From Spirometra erinaceieuropaei (taxonomy: Eukaryota > Platyhelminthes > Cestoda > Diphyllobothriidea > Diphyllobothriidae), in NCBI GenBank assembly GCA_902702965.1, contig CACRXP010000031.1, forward strand, positions 774,869 to 838,868: a stretch of 64,000 nucleotides of DNA, written 5' to 3'. The notes beneath the pieces were generated by a model. It made no database searches. It was not told the origin of the DNA and saw only the letters and a program-made list of their open reading frames with translations. A program made the position numbers and the translations under genes. Within the stretch, counting starts at the first letter, position 1, and every line of letters starts with the position of its first letter. Below, piece by piece: positions 10,941 through 21,149 of this stretch.

Positions 10941-12420
10941 AAGATCTTAACCCTAACGGTATGATAATGATTTGGCCAGATATTCCATCAATTTTTAAAA
11001 ACGTCCGGTCACCGAGACAGTTGGATACGTCTGCAAATACCTCTCAAACAATCAACAGGAACAAGAAATTCCAATGAAAACATTCAAAGGACTATTACTA
11101 AGATGCACATAAGACGCGCAGTTCCTTTTTGACAGTCAACTCTATAGATAAATAGACGGCGTTGGTCTGGTTCCGCTTTTTGGAAATCTCCTTACCGATG
11201 GCTTCATGGGCGATGCGGGAAGATTTAAACTAAACGATCAGATCGATTTACTTGCACATTACGTTCATTGCGTTTATGATATCTTTCCAATCGTTACCAC
11301 AGAAACCGACATAGCTGCCCTCTTAAATGCCGTAAGCCAGGCACAACCGTCGACCAGGTTCATGTTGGAGATGAAGAGGGCTTCTTCCCTCCCCTTCTTT
11401 GATGTCCTCCTAAACAGGAAACCTGATGGCAGCGTCCATAAGGGCGTCTGTCGAAAGAAAACCTTATTTGAACAATAATCGAACTTCGTCAGTCTCCCTT
11501 GTCTCCAAAAAATACGAAGTCAAGTCTGGAGTTTGATGAAAAAGGTTAAAATTAATTCGACGGGCGGAATGGAGGAGGAGCTGGAAAAGATCTTGGACTT
11601 GTTTCGCGAAAAAGAGTATTCTTTTCGGTTTATTGCAGAGACTATTTCGTAGTGGTAGCACAGACTTACGCACTGACTTCCGAAAGGAAAACACTGTTTT
11701 TCCAAGTCCCTTTTCGAGGGGACGTTGAGGGTAAACGTCTAATAAGACGACATGTGCAAGCTGTATCAAAAACCTTCACAACGGTATGGGTTGGATTACA
11801 ACTCTGCCTTAAGCCTATTTTCCTGGAGAAGATAAATATAGGTGGCCAACTCAGCCTTCATCAAGGCGCATCTACTCAGTTACTTTCTCTTGTTGAACAG
11901 GTTATCTAGGCCGTACGTATAGCGCCTATCCAAGAGAATACAAGAGCACCTCCCGTCATGGCTGGGAAAAGGCCACAATAGGAGTATAAACGGCGTCGTT
12001 CTCGCGCATGTTGTTGATTTCAGACATCCTCTAGACCCGATCGAGACCTTTCGCACGATTTAAAGGTTCCATCGAGCTACATTAGGCTACTGAGCCAGTG
12101 CTTGTTAGCAACAGCCGAATCAAACGCGATCAGTTTACTAAAACCGATGTTGTGAGCACAGAAAAGCCACGGTTCAGGCTCCGCAACTATCGTGGTCAAA
12201 AGTCGACTAAGTATGCAGTTCTGTGTGCAATTCCGACCTCACCTTTTTCTTGACATTGATTATTTTTATTTCCCTCAGTTTTCCCACAACCCGCCTGTGT
12301 TTTACGAAGAAATGTACCGATTTCTCTTATCACTGACATGTTTTGTTCTAGCCGTTCCGATATGAGTGTACTGGCCTGGCGACGATTTATCAAAAACTGA
12401 TCTTCTGATCTTGACAGTGT
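10940..12420 (+). pseudogene. Penelope-like element remnant A (RT thumb to GIY-YIG)
   Basis: From about 11190 the plus strand encodes a decayed PLE: a corrupted catalytic region (HYVHCVYDIFPIVTTETDI where YVDD is expected), then SSLPFFDVLLNRKPDGSV, GMEEELEKI, and LTSERKTLFFQVPFRGDVEG. At 11910-12010 follows LSKRIQEHLPSWLGKG, the GIY-YIG-side segment of this family. Several stops and at least three frame shifts make it non-functional. It is paralogous along its length to 62160-63600, which retains CVDDTFP. It sits directly 3' of a SINE in both places. No intact product is possible. Confidence 0.8.
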
Positions 12421-12509
12421 GTTTTAGATTTTAGTTAACAACCTCTGGTTCCTTTCATTTCTCCATGCCTGCATCTTCTTTACGTCATTTGTAAGAGAAG
12501 GCTGAAACA

Positions 12510-13482
12510 ACAGTATAAGTAGGTGTGCTAACTTATGAAATATTACTGAAATTCTAAAATGCGCATTCGTTTCAAAAAGGTAATTAAGCGGGGTTTTAAA
12601 ATAATATTTATGCAGCATAATTGTATAATAAGTCAGTTCTCTTGAGATGTTGGCTTTCGAACAAACACTTTTCAGGCCCCGTGCAAAAAACACATTCTGT
12701 GCAAAATGACTGCTTCAGAAGCCTGAATTTTTTTTCATAGACTTTTGGATGCCCATAATATTCACCTATATTTAGTGGAAAACAAGCATAAAAATATTCA
12801 TTCCTTTACTAATGCCGTAGAGGTCTCGGCCTTTTTCCAAATGTATACTCAAAGTAAGCTATAACCCGGTTTTTGGGAGTTTTAATTGTGAGATCTTTTA
12901 ACGCCGAGAAATGCCTGTTCATAAAATATCGTGTATTTGCATGCAAAGTTTCTAATATGACTCAAATCTACTGTTTAATTTTATGAACATCACATGGAGT
13001 GCTCTTAATATCGTAGATAAATGTATGATTTTCCGTAAGCCGAAATTATATGGTTGGTAGTTTATAATTCTTGTTTGCAAGTGCAACGGCAGTTCGGCTG
13101 AAAATTACTTTGAAATAAAAAAGCTTTTGGAAACCGAATATGCCCTTCTTTCGAGTATAAAAGTACAAGAGGGGGCAGACTTTTACCGTAACAAAGAATA
13201 GTTTTATGTATGTTTTCCATAAAATATAATTGGATTTTTAAGGGCATCGAAAATCAATGAAGACAATGCATGCTTCATAAGTAGTCTTTTTGTACAAAGT
13301 GCGGTTTTTGCATGTGGTCGAAAAAAACGTTATTTCTAAAGCCAGCATCCTGAGGTAACTGTGTAATTATAGACTTTTGCTGCAAGATAATAATTTTAAC
13401 ACCCTCTTTAAGGAATCTTTTCGAAACAAAAACGCGTTCCATAATTTTGGTTAACATTTCATGAGTTAACACACCTACCCTA
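12510..13482. mobile_element. Family A element, copy 5 (full length)
   Basis: The left end is CAGTATAAGTAGGTGTGCTAAC and the right end is TTTCATGAGTTAACACACCTAC. It sits at the same position relative to the PLE remnant as the family A copy at 63699, so it was inserted before the 10-13 kb / 60-64 kb block duplicated. Confidence 0.75.
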
Positions 13483-14202
13483 CGAATGGGTTTGGCATAT
13501 ATTAATTATTCTCTCAGAAATTCGTCCTTCCCGAAAAAAGAACATTCATTTTCCACCCCTAGTAGCGCGCTGATCTCGAATTCGTAGTGCACAAATTGCT
13601 CAGTCTCCTATTCGCTGTCGCTGTGTCTCGGCTCCAGATTTGCCGGCCTTTATTGTCAATTTAAATTTACTGTGGTGCTGTCACCTCCTAGATCATCATA
13701 TGCGTGATGTTGTCATGTTTATGTTTTCACATAGCAATGTTTCACTTTGTTTGGGAGATCGGCGGTATGGTTGTAGGTTAATGATTATTAATTAAACACA
13801 GTGTTCACGTGCATCAAATAAGCATATGTTCTAAAACCAATGACTTTATATAATCGCGTAAATGCTTACTCTCATAACGATTTTATTTGTGTCCTTGCCG
13901 GGTATATATATATATACATATGGTAGGTGTAAATTTTTATGAAAAATTTCAAGCACCAATTGGCTTTTCTCATCACAACCTTCATTGTGCATATTGAATA
14001 AAGCTCACCTAGGTTTGTCTCTATGAATGCTTGTCGCAACTGTTTTATTTCGATTTTTAGATAAGTTTGTTCTGTAAAAAATGTTACATCGTCTCATTTA
14101 AAATTGGCCTCTCCTCTGTGTCACAAGAAAAATCGACAACTGGTGAAATATCAGTTTTCTTCCACCGTCATTTCTTTTCAGGCGACGAAAGTTGATCTTT
14201 AA

Positions 14203-15740
14203 ATAAAATTACTTGTATTGCCTTTTATAGCGTTACGCTTATACCGATACACATAATCGTCGTTTAAACCTAAAGTTTACAATTTTTATAATTACTTGCA
14301 ATAACTAGATTTCGTGTGCTAATATTGTTTAATTGGAAAAATAACAGTAAACAATTTAATGCCGGTCTTTATGAAGATTGTACAACTAAGCGACGTCTGA
14401 AATTATTCAGAAGAACTGCGATTTGTTCCAATTGCAACCGCCTAGTTTCTACCCGTTTTAGGAAGCACCAGTTTACTAATTCAGGGCAATCTATTTTATG
14501 ATGCGGCATTATTTTTAGGAGATAAACCGAACATTTTATTTTTGTAAAAATACTTGTAGCTGTGCACGATCGAAAATTCGGCGTGCACAAGAAGTGCAAT
14601 GAACTCGACCCTGAGGGTGCATATGAAAGTCCTTTTGATTATCTACTTGGCACGTTGAAAAGCATTGGCCTAAATTTTCTTGAAGAAGGCGTCTCTAGTA
14701 CTCAATTCAAGCTTAAATTTGTCAAACGTGTACGTGCGTTTGGATGTCTACCAGACACGACGTCATCCCCATCCACATTCATCATCATCTGCAACGTTAC
14801 ATTTCCGAAACTGCAGATCATTTTCAATAAGGAGGTATGATTAAACAGCTTTACTTACCCCTTCCTGTCGTTTGATGCCCATGTGTTAAATCACCGTATG
14901 CATATTTTTGACATTATAAACGAACGTCATGTTAAGCGAAGAACCTCATGCTTGAGGAATTGTAGTTGCCGTTATGACGAATGGAAACAAATCATTGCAC
15001 TTGTATCCTGAGGTTAACGTAAGGTTAATTTTTGTGAAAAGTATTTGTAACATTGACTTCAAAATCAGTTGTCTGACCTATCTCCTAACTTACATGATTG
15101 ACTTACATTGAAAGGCAGGCTTGAAAGTTGGCTTGACCACAGCATTCTTAAGATGGCGAAAAGTGAGTGGGATCACTTTTAGTTTGCACTTTGGCCATTA
15201 ACTTTATGATGTTCATACGTTTTACTATTTAACACATTTAAAATAAAAACATAGGTAATCGTAGCCAAAATATGTCGTATAGTTAACTTCTTAAAATACA
15301 TGCTGGTCCCCAGTTCTGCCTACTTTTCCATCCGTAACACAGGATACAATTAGATGTTTATAATCATTCTGGAGAATTTTAAATCGCTCTCATTTTGACG
15401 AAAACATGAGTCCCGTTTTGTTTATCAAAAATAGCACATTCACGACATGGAGCCCCAGGAACAAGAGAATATAACAAACTCGGAAAGTATTATATTCAAT
15501 CTAAAAAATATCCCAGGATCTGCCGATTTCGAATATGTTTTTGCAAAAGGAGATACAGGCATCAACATTCTTCGAATGCTGAAAGTGCTACCGGACATTT
15601 TTGAGAAGATCATATTGTATATATCAACTCATCGAGACAACAATTGGAATCCATGGGTACATTCAACAGCAAATGAGGCTCATCGACTAATGGAGGGTTA
15701 TTACTTGAAATATCGGCTTCCCTTCTGCTTTTACGTCTGA
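14203..15740 (+). pseudogene. Three-exon secreted-protein family, copy 1 (start codon lost)
   Basis: I do not recognise this family. Exon 2 (14560-14834, 275 nt) has acceptor TACTTGTAG and donor GTATGA. Exon 3 (15435-15740, 306 nt) has acceptor AAAAATAG and ends in TGA. Both are fully open and give about 192 residues. They include KKCNELDPEGA, a helix-like FDYLLGTLK, CNVTFPKLQI, and a C-terminus rich in aromatic residues (YYLKYRLPFCFYV). The exon 1 equivalent begins near 14203, where copy 3 has ATG, but here it reads ATA, and the signal-peptide frame is scrambled by small indels and a stop. Exon 2 and 3 lengths equal those of copies 2 and 3, with 60-75% apparent residue identity by eye. Either this is a pseudogene or it uses another first exon that I cannot see. 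AATAAAA at about 15985 could serve as a poly(A) signal. Confidence 0.65.
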
Positions 15741-16079
15741 AAGCCTGCCAATTCAAGTCGAAAATATAACTGGTCGTCCTACATATTCTCTAAAGTTTTC
15801 CCAAAACAATGACAATTGTATGGGCCTCATATTGCACAACATTACAGGATAATGGAAAGCTTACTGTAAGGTAAATGCAGCGTCTAAAACCCGAGGTTGA
15901 CTCCCGGAAGTTTATATTCAGACGGCTAGGTGTGAGCATGATGGTGGGATGGAAAAAAACATTGCCAATTGCAATCTATGCTGCAATAAAATATTCGGTG
16001 GACGTCCAAGACTAGACAACTGGCATTCTTTGTATGAATATACATACAAATAGCAAGACGTTACAATAGTCGTTTTGAC

Positions 16080-16520
16080 CTGATTAATTTGTGTCGATCG
16101 AGCATCATCTCAGTTCAGGAGGGTTCAAGAGAAACGTAACTGATGCTACCCATCAAACGTGTTCCATAACTAACTCTGCCAACACCTGTTGACCTGTCTA
16201 CTAGTGATGCAGACAGATGGTTTCATCACAAGTCGAATGCTGCTTTATGTTCCGTGAAGGATGACGATAACTCGGTCAACCAACTTCTGTTATGTGTCAA
16301 TGAAACAGAAATTCATACGTAACTGCGCTCTTAGTCTATACTGAATGATCAGTTTTAGGTTATTGATAGTGGACTGGAGGATGTTAAGCGTTCCAGGCTG
16401 GAATAAAGTATTCCGTAGACCACCAAGGATGGACTACGCCATACTTTCTACGATATAGTTCACTCATTCTCATGTGGGAAGTTCAGACAGTCTATTCCCA
16501 AAACTGTTGCATTAGCGGCG
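16080..16520 (+). repeat. Repeat C, copy in left arm
   Basis: Landmarks are CAACACCTGTTGACCTGTCTACTAGTGATG, CGAATGCTGCTTTATGTTCCGTGAAGG and GATCAGTTTTAGGT. It ends near TCATTCTCATGTGGGAAGTTCAGACAG. Related copies lie at 21960-22520 (+), 28540-29070 and 29285-29490 (minus orientation), 40560-41090 (+) and 41100-41625 (+). It is non-coding and always near the three-exon gene family. Confidence 0.7.
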
Positions 16521-16589
16521 GAAGATATGAGCAATGCGGCGGCTGGCCGGGAAGCCAAAGCATTCGCGGCATCTAACGGCAACGGTTGG

Positions 16590-17400
16590 AAGTGTATATG
16601 CATGAAAATTATACATATAGGTCTCATATTAATCTCTAGGGAAACTAAATGCTTAACATTGTACTCAACAAACGTTTATTTTTAACTAGAGGCCGGTTAA
16701 CTCTGAATGAGTCGTTGACGAGATGCAGGCGACCTGCTTAGTAAACACCCAACAGTTGTAAACTTACCTGCTCTGACCCTATATGTCAGTCAGGCGTGTG
16801 CTGGTTAAGTGACCTCCTCTGGATTTTAGGTCAGTCTATGTCGGGATCACTAGGGGCAGGTTCATGGAAAAGGTCGACACATTAATCCAGGCGAGATGGT
16901 TATATGCGGTCTTAAAATCCTTGTGTATTTCAGTCAGCTCCCTAGTCTCCAGTCGCGCTTATAATTTGCAAAATATACACCTCGTGACTTCTCTAACGCA
17001 TACTGCTAAGCAAGAACAAAAAATTAGGGGACACTGGTATGGCAGGTGTCGAAAGGACAGCCAGACAAATTGTTGAGTGCTATTCTGCCGAAACTAATTT
17101 GAGAAAGCCTGCATTGGTGAGAAGGCACAATAGTACTCAAACAGAAGATGACCAACGGAAAGCGATACGCAGTGTTCCGTTCCACCGCACGGTCGCACGT
17201 TTACCCCCCCCCCCCTGGGTGTAAGCAGATGTATTAAGTGATTTCGACGCTAGCAAGAGCCCTGCTCGCAAGGCAGTGCCTGTTCCAGAATTTCATTTTA
17301 TGAAATAACATCAAATTGGAGACCTAAAAACGCGGTCAGGCATTTGTAGATGATCGCCTGCAAGGAATTTTGACCTGATTTTGTAGAATGCAAGTCTCCC
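16590..17400 (+). repeat. Block E (shared with 27670-28440, inverted)
   Basis: Continuous homology with the reverse complement of 27670-28440, including ACTAGAGGCCGGTT, CCTCTGGATTTTAGGTCAGTCTAT and the run from GGTATGGCAGGTGTCGAAAGGACAG to TGGTGAGAAGGCACAATAGTAC. A 61-codon frame beginning at 17039 (MAGVERTARQIVECYSAE...) also stays open in the inverted copy (complement of 28061-27831). A C-homopolymer of about 11 bases lies at 17205-17215. Confidence 0.65.
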
Positions 17401-17599
17401 CACCGAGCCACAATGGCTTCTTAAGTTTGCACAATTGTCTTCGGATTGTCTTCTTTTACAATGTGGCGTTCAATCACGGCAGAATCAGTGCGTTTTTCGC
17501 CTGGATCGCGGTCACATGTATAAGCACTTCGGCTCGTAAACTATAGTGCTGCTACTTCTTTAAAGCCTACGGTCGCATGTGTCGAGAAGCGTTGTCTTC

Positions 17600-18780
17600 T
17601 AATCAACGTACAAGGGTGTAAATATAAATCATGAGTGTTCATCGGGCGTAACAATCAAAAGATCATGTCACCTAAGCACTTAGACCTACAAAGGAAGGTG
17701 AATTGAATCGGAGCCTCAGACAAAAAGAATCGGACGATATTTGCACATTTCGCTGCAGCCTTGTCGACCACCGTGGCGTATTACATTCTGGATACCTTAA
17801 ACACCTTTTCAAAGACATCAAGTAACGAAGGCTTATGCAGGTTCAGCTGTGATATTGGCCATCAGGTACGTTGTAATCTGCAGTGCTGTTCTCTGTCTGA
17901 AACCTCTTGAATTGCGTCCTAAAATAAACTTGGTAAAATGTGGTTATGAGGCCCCACCTGATGGTTCCGAGCCCAATCGATTATCATTTTCCTCAACGCT
18001 TTCTTTTCCCTCAGTTTGCTGACGACCCCGGTATATATGCATTTGTTTTATTTACTGACAGCAACGTCATCCCCATTTCACTACCCATGACCCCCGTTCA
18101 ATGTTCCCCCACCTCAATGGTCGACTGCATTGGCAACAGACCTGTCTGACGGTCTGCCTGCTATGGAGCCCATCATCCCCTGTACCCACCAAAACGAACT
18201 GTTTGACTGTTTCCCACTAATCCTTGCTTCGGCGTAAAACTACCCCGCACCATGTTCATTGCAATCAAATACTCCCCTTCCCTGCTTCCAGCCCTCTGAC
18301 GCGACAATTTCAGGTTATCAAAAGTAAAAAATCCGGGTCGATAATCTCTCTTGGTAGCAAACTGTTGTCTACACACAAAGTATTCTACAGCAAAAATCTA
18401 TTGGTCGGAAACCTCCCTCGCTAATCGACATAAAAGTGTGCTAATATAAATTATGAGTTTTCATTGGACGTCACAATGAAAAGACCATGTCACGTAAGCT
18501 TTAAGACCTTAAAGGAAAGGTGAATTGAATCGCGGCCTAAAAATGAACTAACGGACGATATTCGCACATTTGGCTGCTGCCTTGCCGACCACTGTGGCGT
18601 GTTACCTTCTGCATTCCTTGAGAACATTTGCGAAGACGCCGAGTAACGAAGGTTTATGCAGGTTCTGCTGTGATATTGGCCATCAGATACTTTGTAATCT
18701 GCAGTGCAAACGGATTGAATAGTGCGTTTTAATAAACTTGGTAGAATATGTTTATGTATCCCCACCTGATGGGCACAATA
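17600..18780 (+). repeat. U-M-U repeat arrangement
   Basis: A ~350 bp unit U (ATCATGAGTGTTCATCGGGCGT ... ATAAACTTGGTAAAATG ... CCCCACCTGATGG) occurs at 17600-17960 and again at 18430-18780, flanking a ~460 bp middle M. The inverted arm at 24480-25260 holds one U and M only. Flanking direct copies give it an LTR-like look, but no gag or pol trace is visible, and tandem duplication explains it equally well. Confidence 0.6.
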
Positions 18781-18890
18781 CTGTTGGAATTGGGGGGTAG
18801 GGTAAGGGGTTATGTTTGACAGTTAGGGTTCGCGATTAGGGTTAGGGGCTGGAAGTTAGAGTTAGAGGTTAGGGTTTTAGGCTAGGACAA
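18780..18890 (+). repeat. Degenerate TTAGGG-rich tract
   Basis: Contains interspersed GGTTAGGG, TTAGGGTTC, ATTAGGGTTAGGGG and GAGGTTAGGG. Similar tracts lie at 24440-24475 (complement, inverted arm), 25390-25510, 48645-48735 and 58037-58075 (complement). Confidence 0.7.
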
Positions 18891-18939
18891 TTGGTTCTAA
18901 ACCATTCAGTGTGCATCCGCGGATTTCCAATAGCTTTTA

Positions 18940-19650
18940 TTTTGAATTCAAATACTTGACATTGTCGCTTTTGCATTCCTGGTCCCACCTGTAAAAACCC
19001 CTATTATCACCGGTCCCGTATTACAGGTAACTAGGGCTTGCTTTCGACAGGTGGGGCCCCATAGCCACACCCGACCACTAACTTTTATTTGTTGGTATGG
19101 AACAATCCCTGTGAAAGACGGGAATTTCATGAACTTGTGTGGATTACATGTGTGGCGCCCTCTTACAGTTGTCGGCAAAATACCAATTGAGAATGGACAG
19201 TTCGGTGTGTTTAAAAGGCCGATTAAGTGAAAAGCGCCGGATACCTCCGGGTGTTTGACCTACGAACACAGATAACAAAGACCAATACTGGATACATCGG
19301 GGGATTTGGGCCACCAGATTTATTTTGCGGCCTTCCGAATAGGGCAAAACTATAGGCTGGAGTTTATTCTCAGCTAATTGCGCTAATCCTTGCAAACACT
19401 GCTTATTCAGCCCTCGACTTGATGGGTAACAGCACAAATAATTTCGCTCCCATTGGGACGGTCTCGTTACTTGTCGACGAACGCTAAACCATAAGTGGAG
19501 AATTCCGACGACCGAGCCGACCACTTCCCGCTAGTTCTGATTGAAGTCCGATCAGGGCCTATGTCGAAACCTCGTAGCTCAGCCTGTCACACAGTTTTGG
19601 ACCTGCGTTTACCCACAAGCGGAGCAACCTCGAAAATGTTGATGATTACT
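18940..19650 (+). repeat. Block B (inverted match at 23690-24400)
   Basis: Matches the reverse complement of 23690-24400 throughout. Landmarks are AAACCCCTATTATCACCGG, GTGGATTACATGTGTGGCGCC, CCATTGGGACGGTCTCGTTA and TTTGGACCTGCGTTTACCCAC. The last ~150 bp (19490-19640) recur in direct orientation at 20770-20940. Open stretches on the minus strand, up to 126 codons at 19144-19524, are not kept in the other copy. Confidence 0.7.
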
Positions 19651-19659
19651 TCATGATTT

Positions 19660-20750
19660 TCGGTGTTTTCACCCGATCTTCCATAAAAGACAGATTCTGA
19701 ATAACCTTTCTGTTGAGAACTTTAAAATGAGATTATTCTTAAAGGCATTTACCGGTTTAGTGAGCGCTTGGGCGCTTCTTTTCACAAAGATGGTCATTTG
19801 GGTCACATGTGAGGACTCATTCAAACATCGGACTTCATTTTCGAGAAGAATGGCTGTCCACGACGAAAGTCGGCAACAAATATGCCTTTGATCAACAAAA
19901 ACTTTCCTTTAAGAATGCTTTATTACTGCACTTCGCTGACCGATCTGTGTGTACTTTGAATATTTGCACGGTGAGTCCAAGTAAAACTTTAGCACTTTTG
20001 GCCGTTTACTTCACGTTCCTAAACAAAACTAATATTTTTCTACCGTAAACGTATAAACATGCCTTCCTCTATACATTGAGGTCATTTCCACTGGTTTTGC
20101 TCGCATTTAGACTCCGCTCTTTGCTTATGATTGCACGGCAAAGCGTCCACATAAATACGGATATTATGCTGAAACTATCAATGTCCTGCTTGTGCTATTT
20201 CTGGTTTAGGAATGGACAGAAACTAAACAACACTACAAGTAGTGTTTCATAAGATCAAAACTGGAAATGACCATTCAGTGGTGGTCATTTATGGGACATC
20301 AAGTAGAATTTTCCAAACGGCAAAAAATGTCAGCCCACTGAAACAAAGGAATCCCCATCTGTGTTATTACGGCACTTTTGGGCACCAAATCGCACATATA
20401 TGCTAATTTGACACATGGGAATTGATAAAACCTCTGGTTTTCTTAAAATAACCTTTGTGTTACCAAGCTGGTCAACATGATTAACATCCCATATACAACA
20501 AATTTCCACGTTCGGCTAAATCTGTGTACTAAAACGCTCGTGGGTAAATTCCTATCCTTTCAATGAAAAAGTCGCTGAGATGCGTAAGCGGAGTTTGGGG
20601 CATGTAGTAGCATAGGAAATTGCACGAATATATTCCAACGTCCATTTTAGCTAAAATTTACTGATATTTTAATTTATACAATTACTTAAACACAATTTCT
20701 GCACAAGAAAAGGACACTTCATCGAAGGTTATGGATGAGCGAACAAAATG
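19660..20750. other. Insertion in the left arm; no gene recognised
   Basis: This 1.1 kb has no counterpart in the right arm and is bracketed by the duplicated ~150 bp end of block B. A 79-codon open stretch at 19809-20048 has no recognisable domain. I see no terminal repeats. Confidence 0.5.
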
Positions 20751-21149
20751 CTCAACGCGAATGCTTTAAGCTTCGTGGAGAATTCTGACAACCAAGCCGA
20801 CCACTTCCTGCTAGTTCTGATTAGAATCCGATCTACGCCCATGTCGGAACCACACAGCACCAACGTTATCTCTCAGCTCAGCCCGACACACAGTTTTGGA
20901 CCTGCGTTTACCCACAATCGGAGCAACCTCGAAAAACACGACCTATCCTCTGCCAATATGCAATCCGTTTCTGCCTCATGTACTCACGTCGTTTTGCACC
21001 CTCGGACGATGATTCGTAGAACGCCGCTGTGCATCAGGGAAGCCAAAATCCTAGTGACCTGCTTTGCTTAGATGTGGAAGTTGGAGGCAGTGGACGTAAT
21101 CGGTCAGGTATATCAAGAATAAGACAGCAGGAGACACCAGCAGTTTTGG

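Noticed and set aside
13900..13922. TATATATATATA run as TATA box of gene copy 1
   Set aside because: It is about 300 bp from the start-codon position and is not kept in copies 2 and 3; simple AT repeat is the simpler reading.
17600..18780. LTR retrotransposon (U-M-U as LTR-internal-LTR)
   Set aside because: No gag/pol trace, no primer-binding site or polypurine tract, and an internal part of only ~460 bp.
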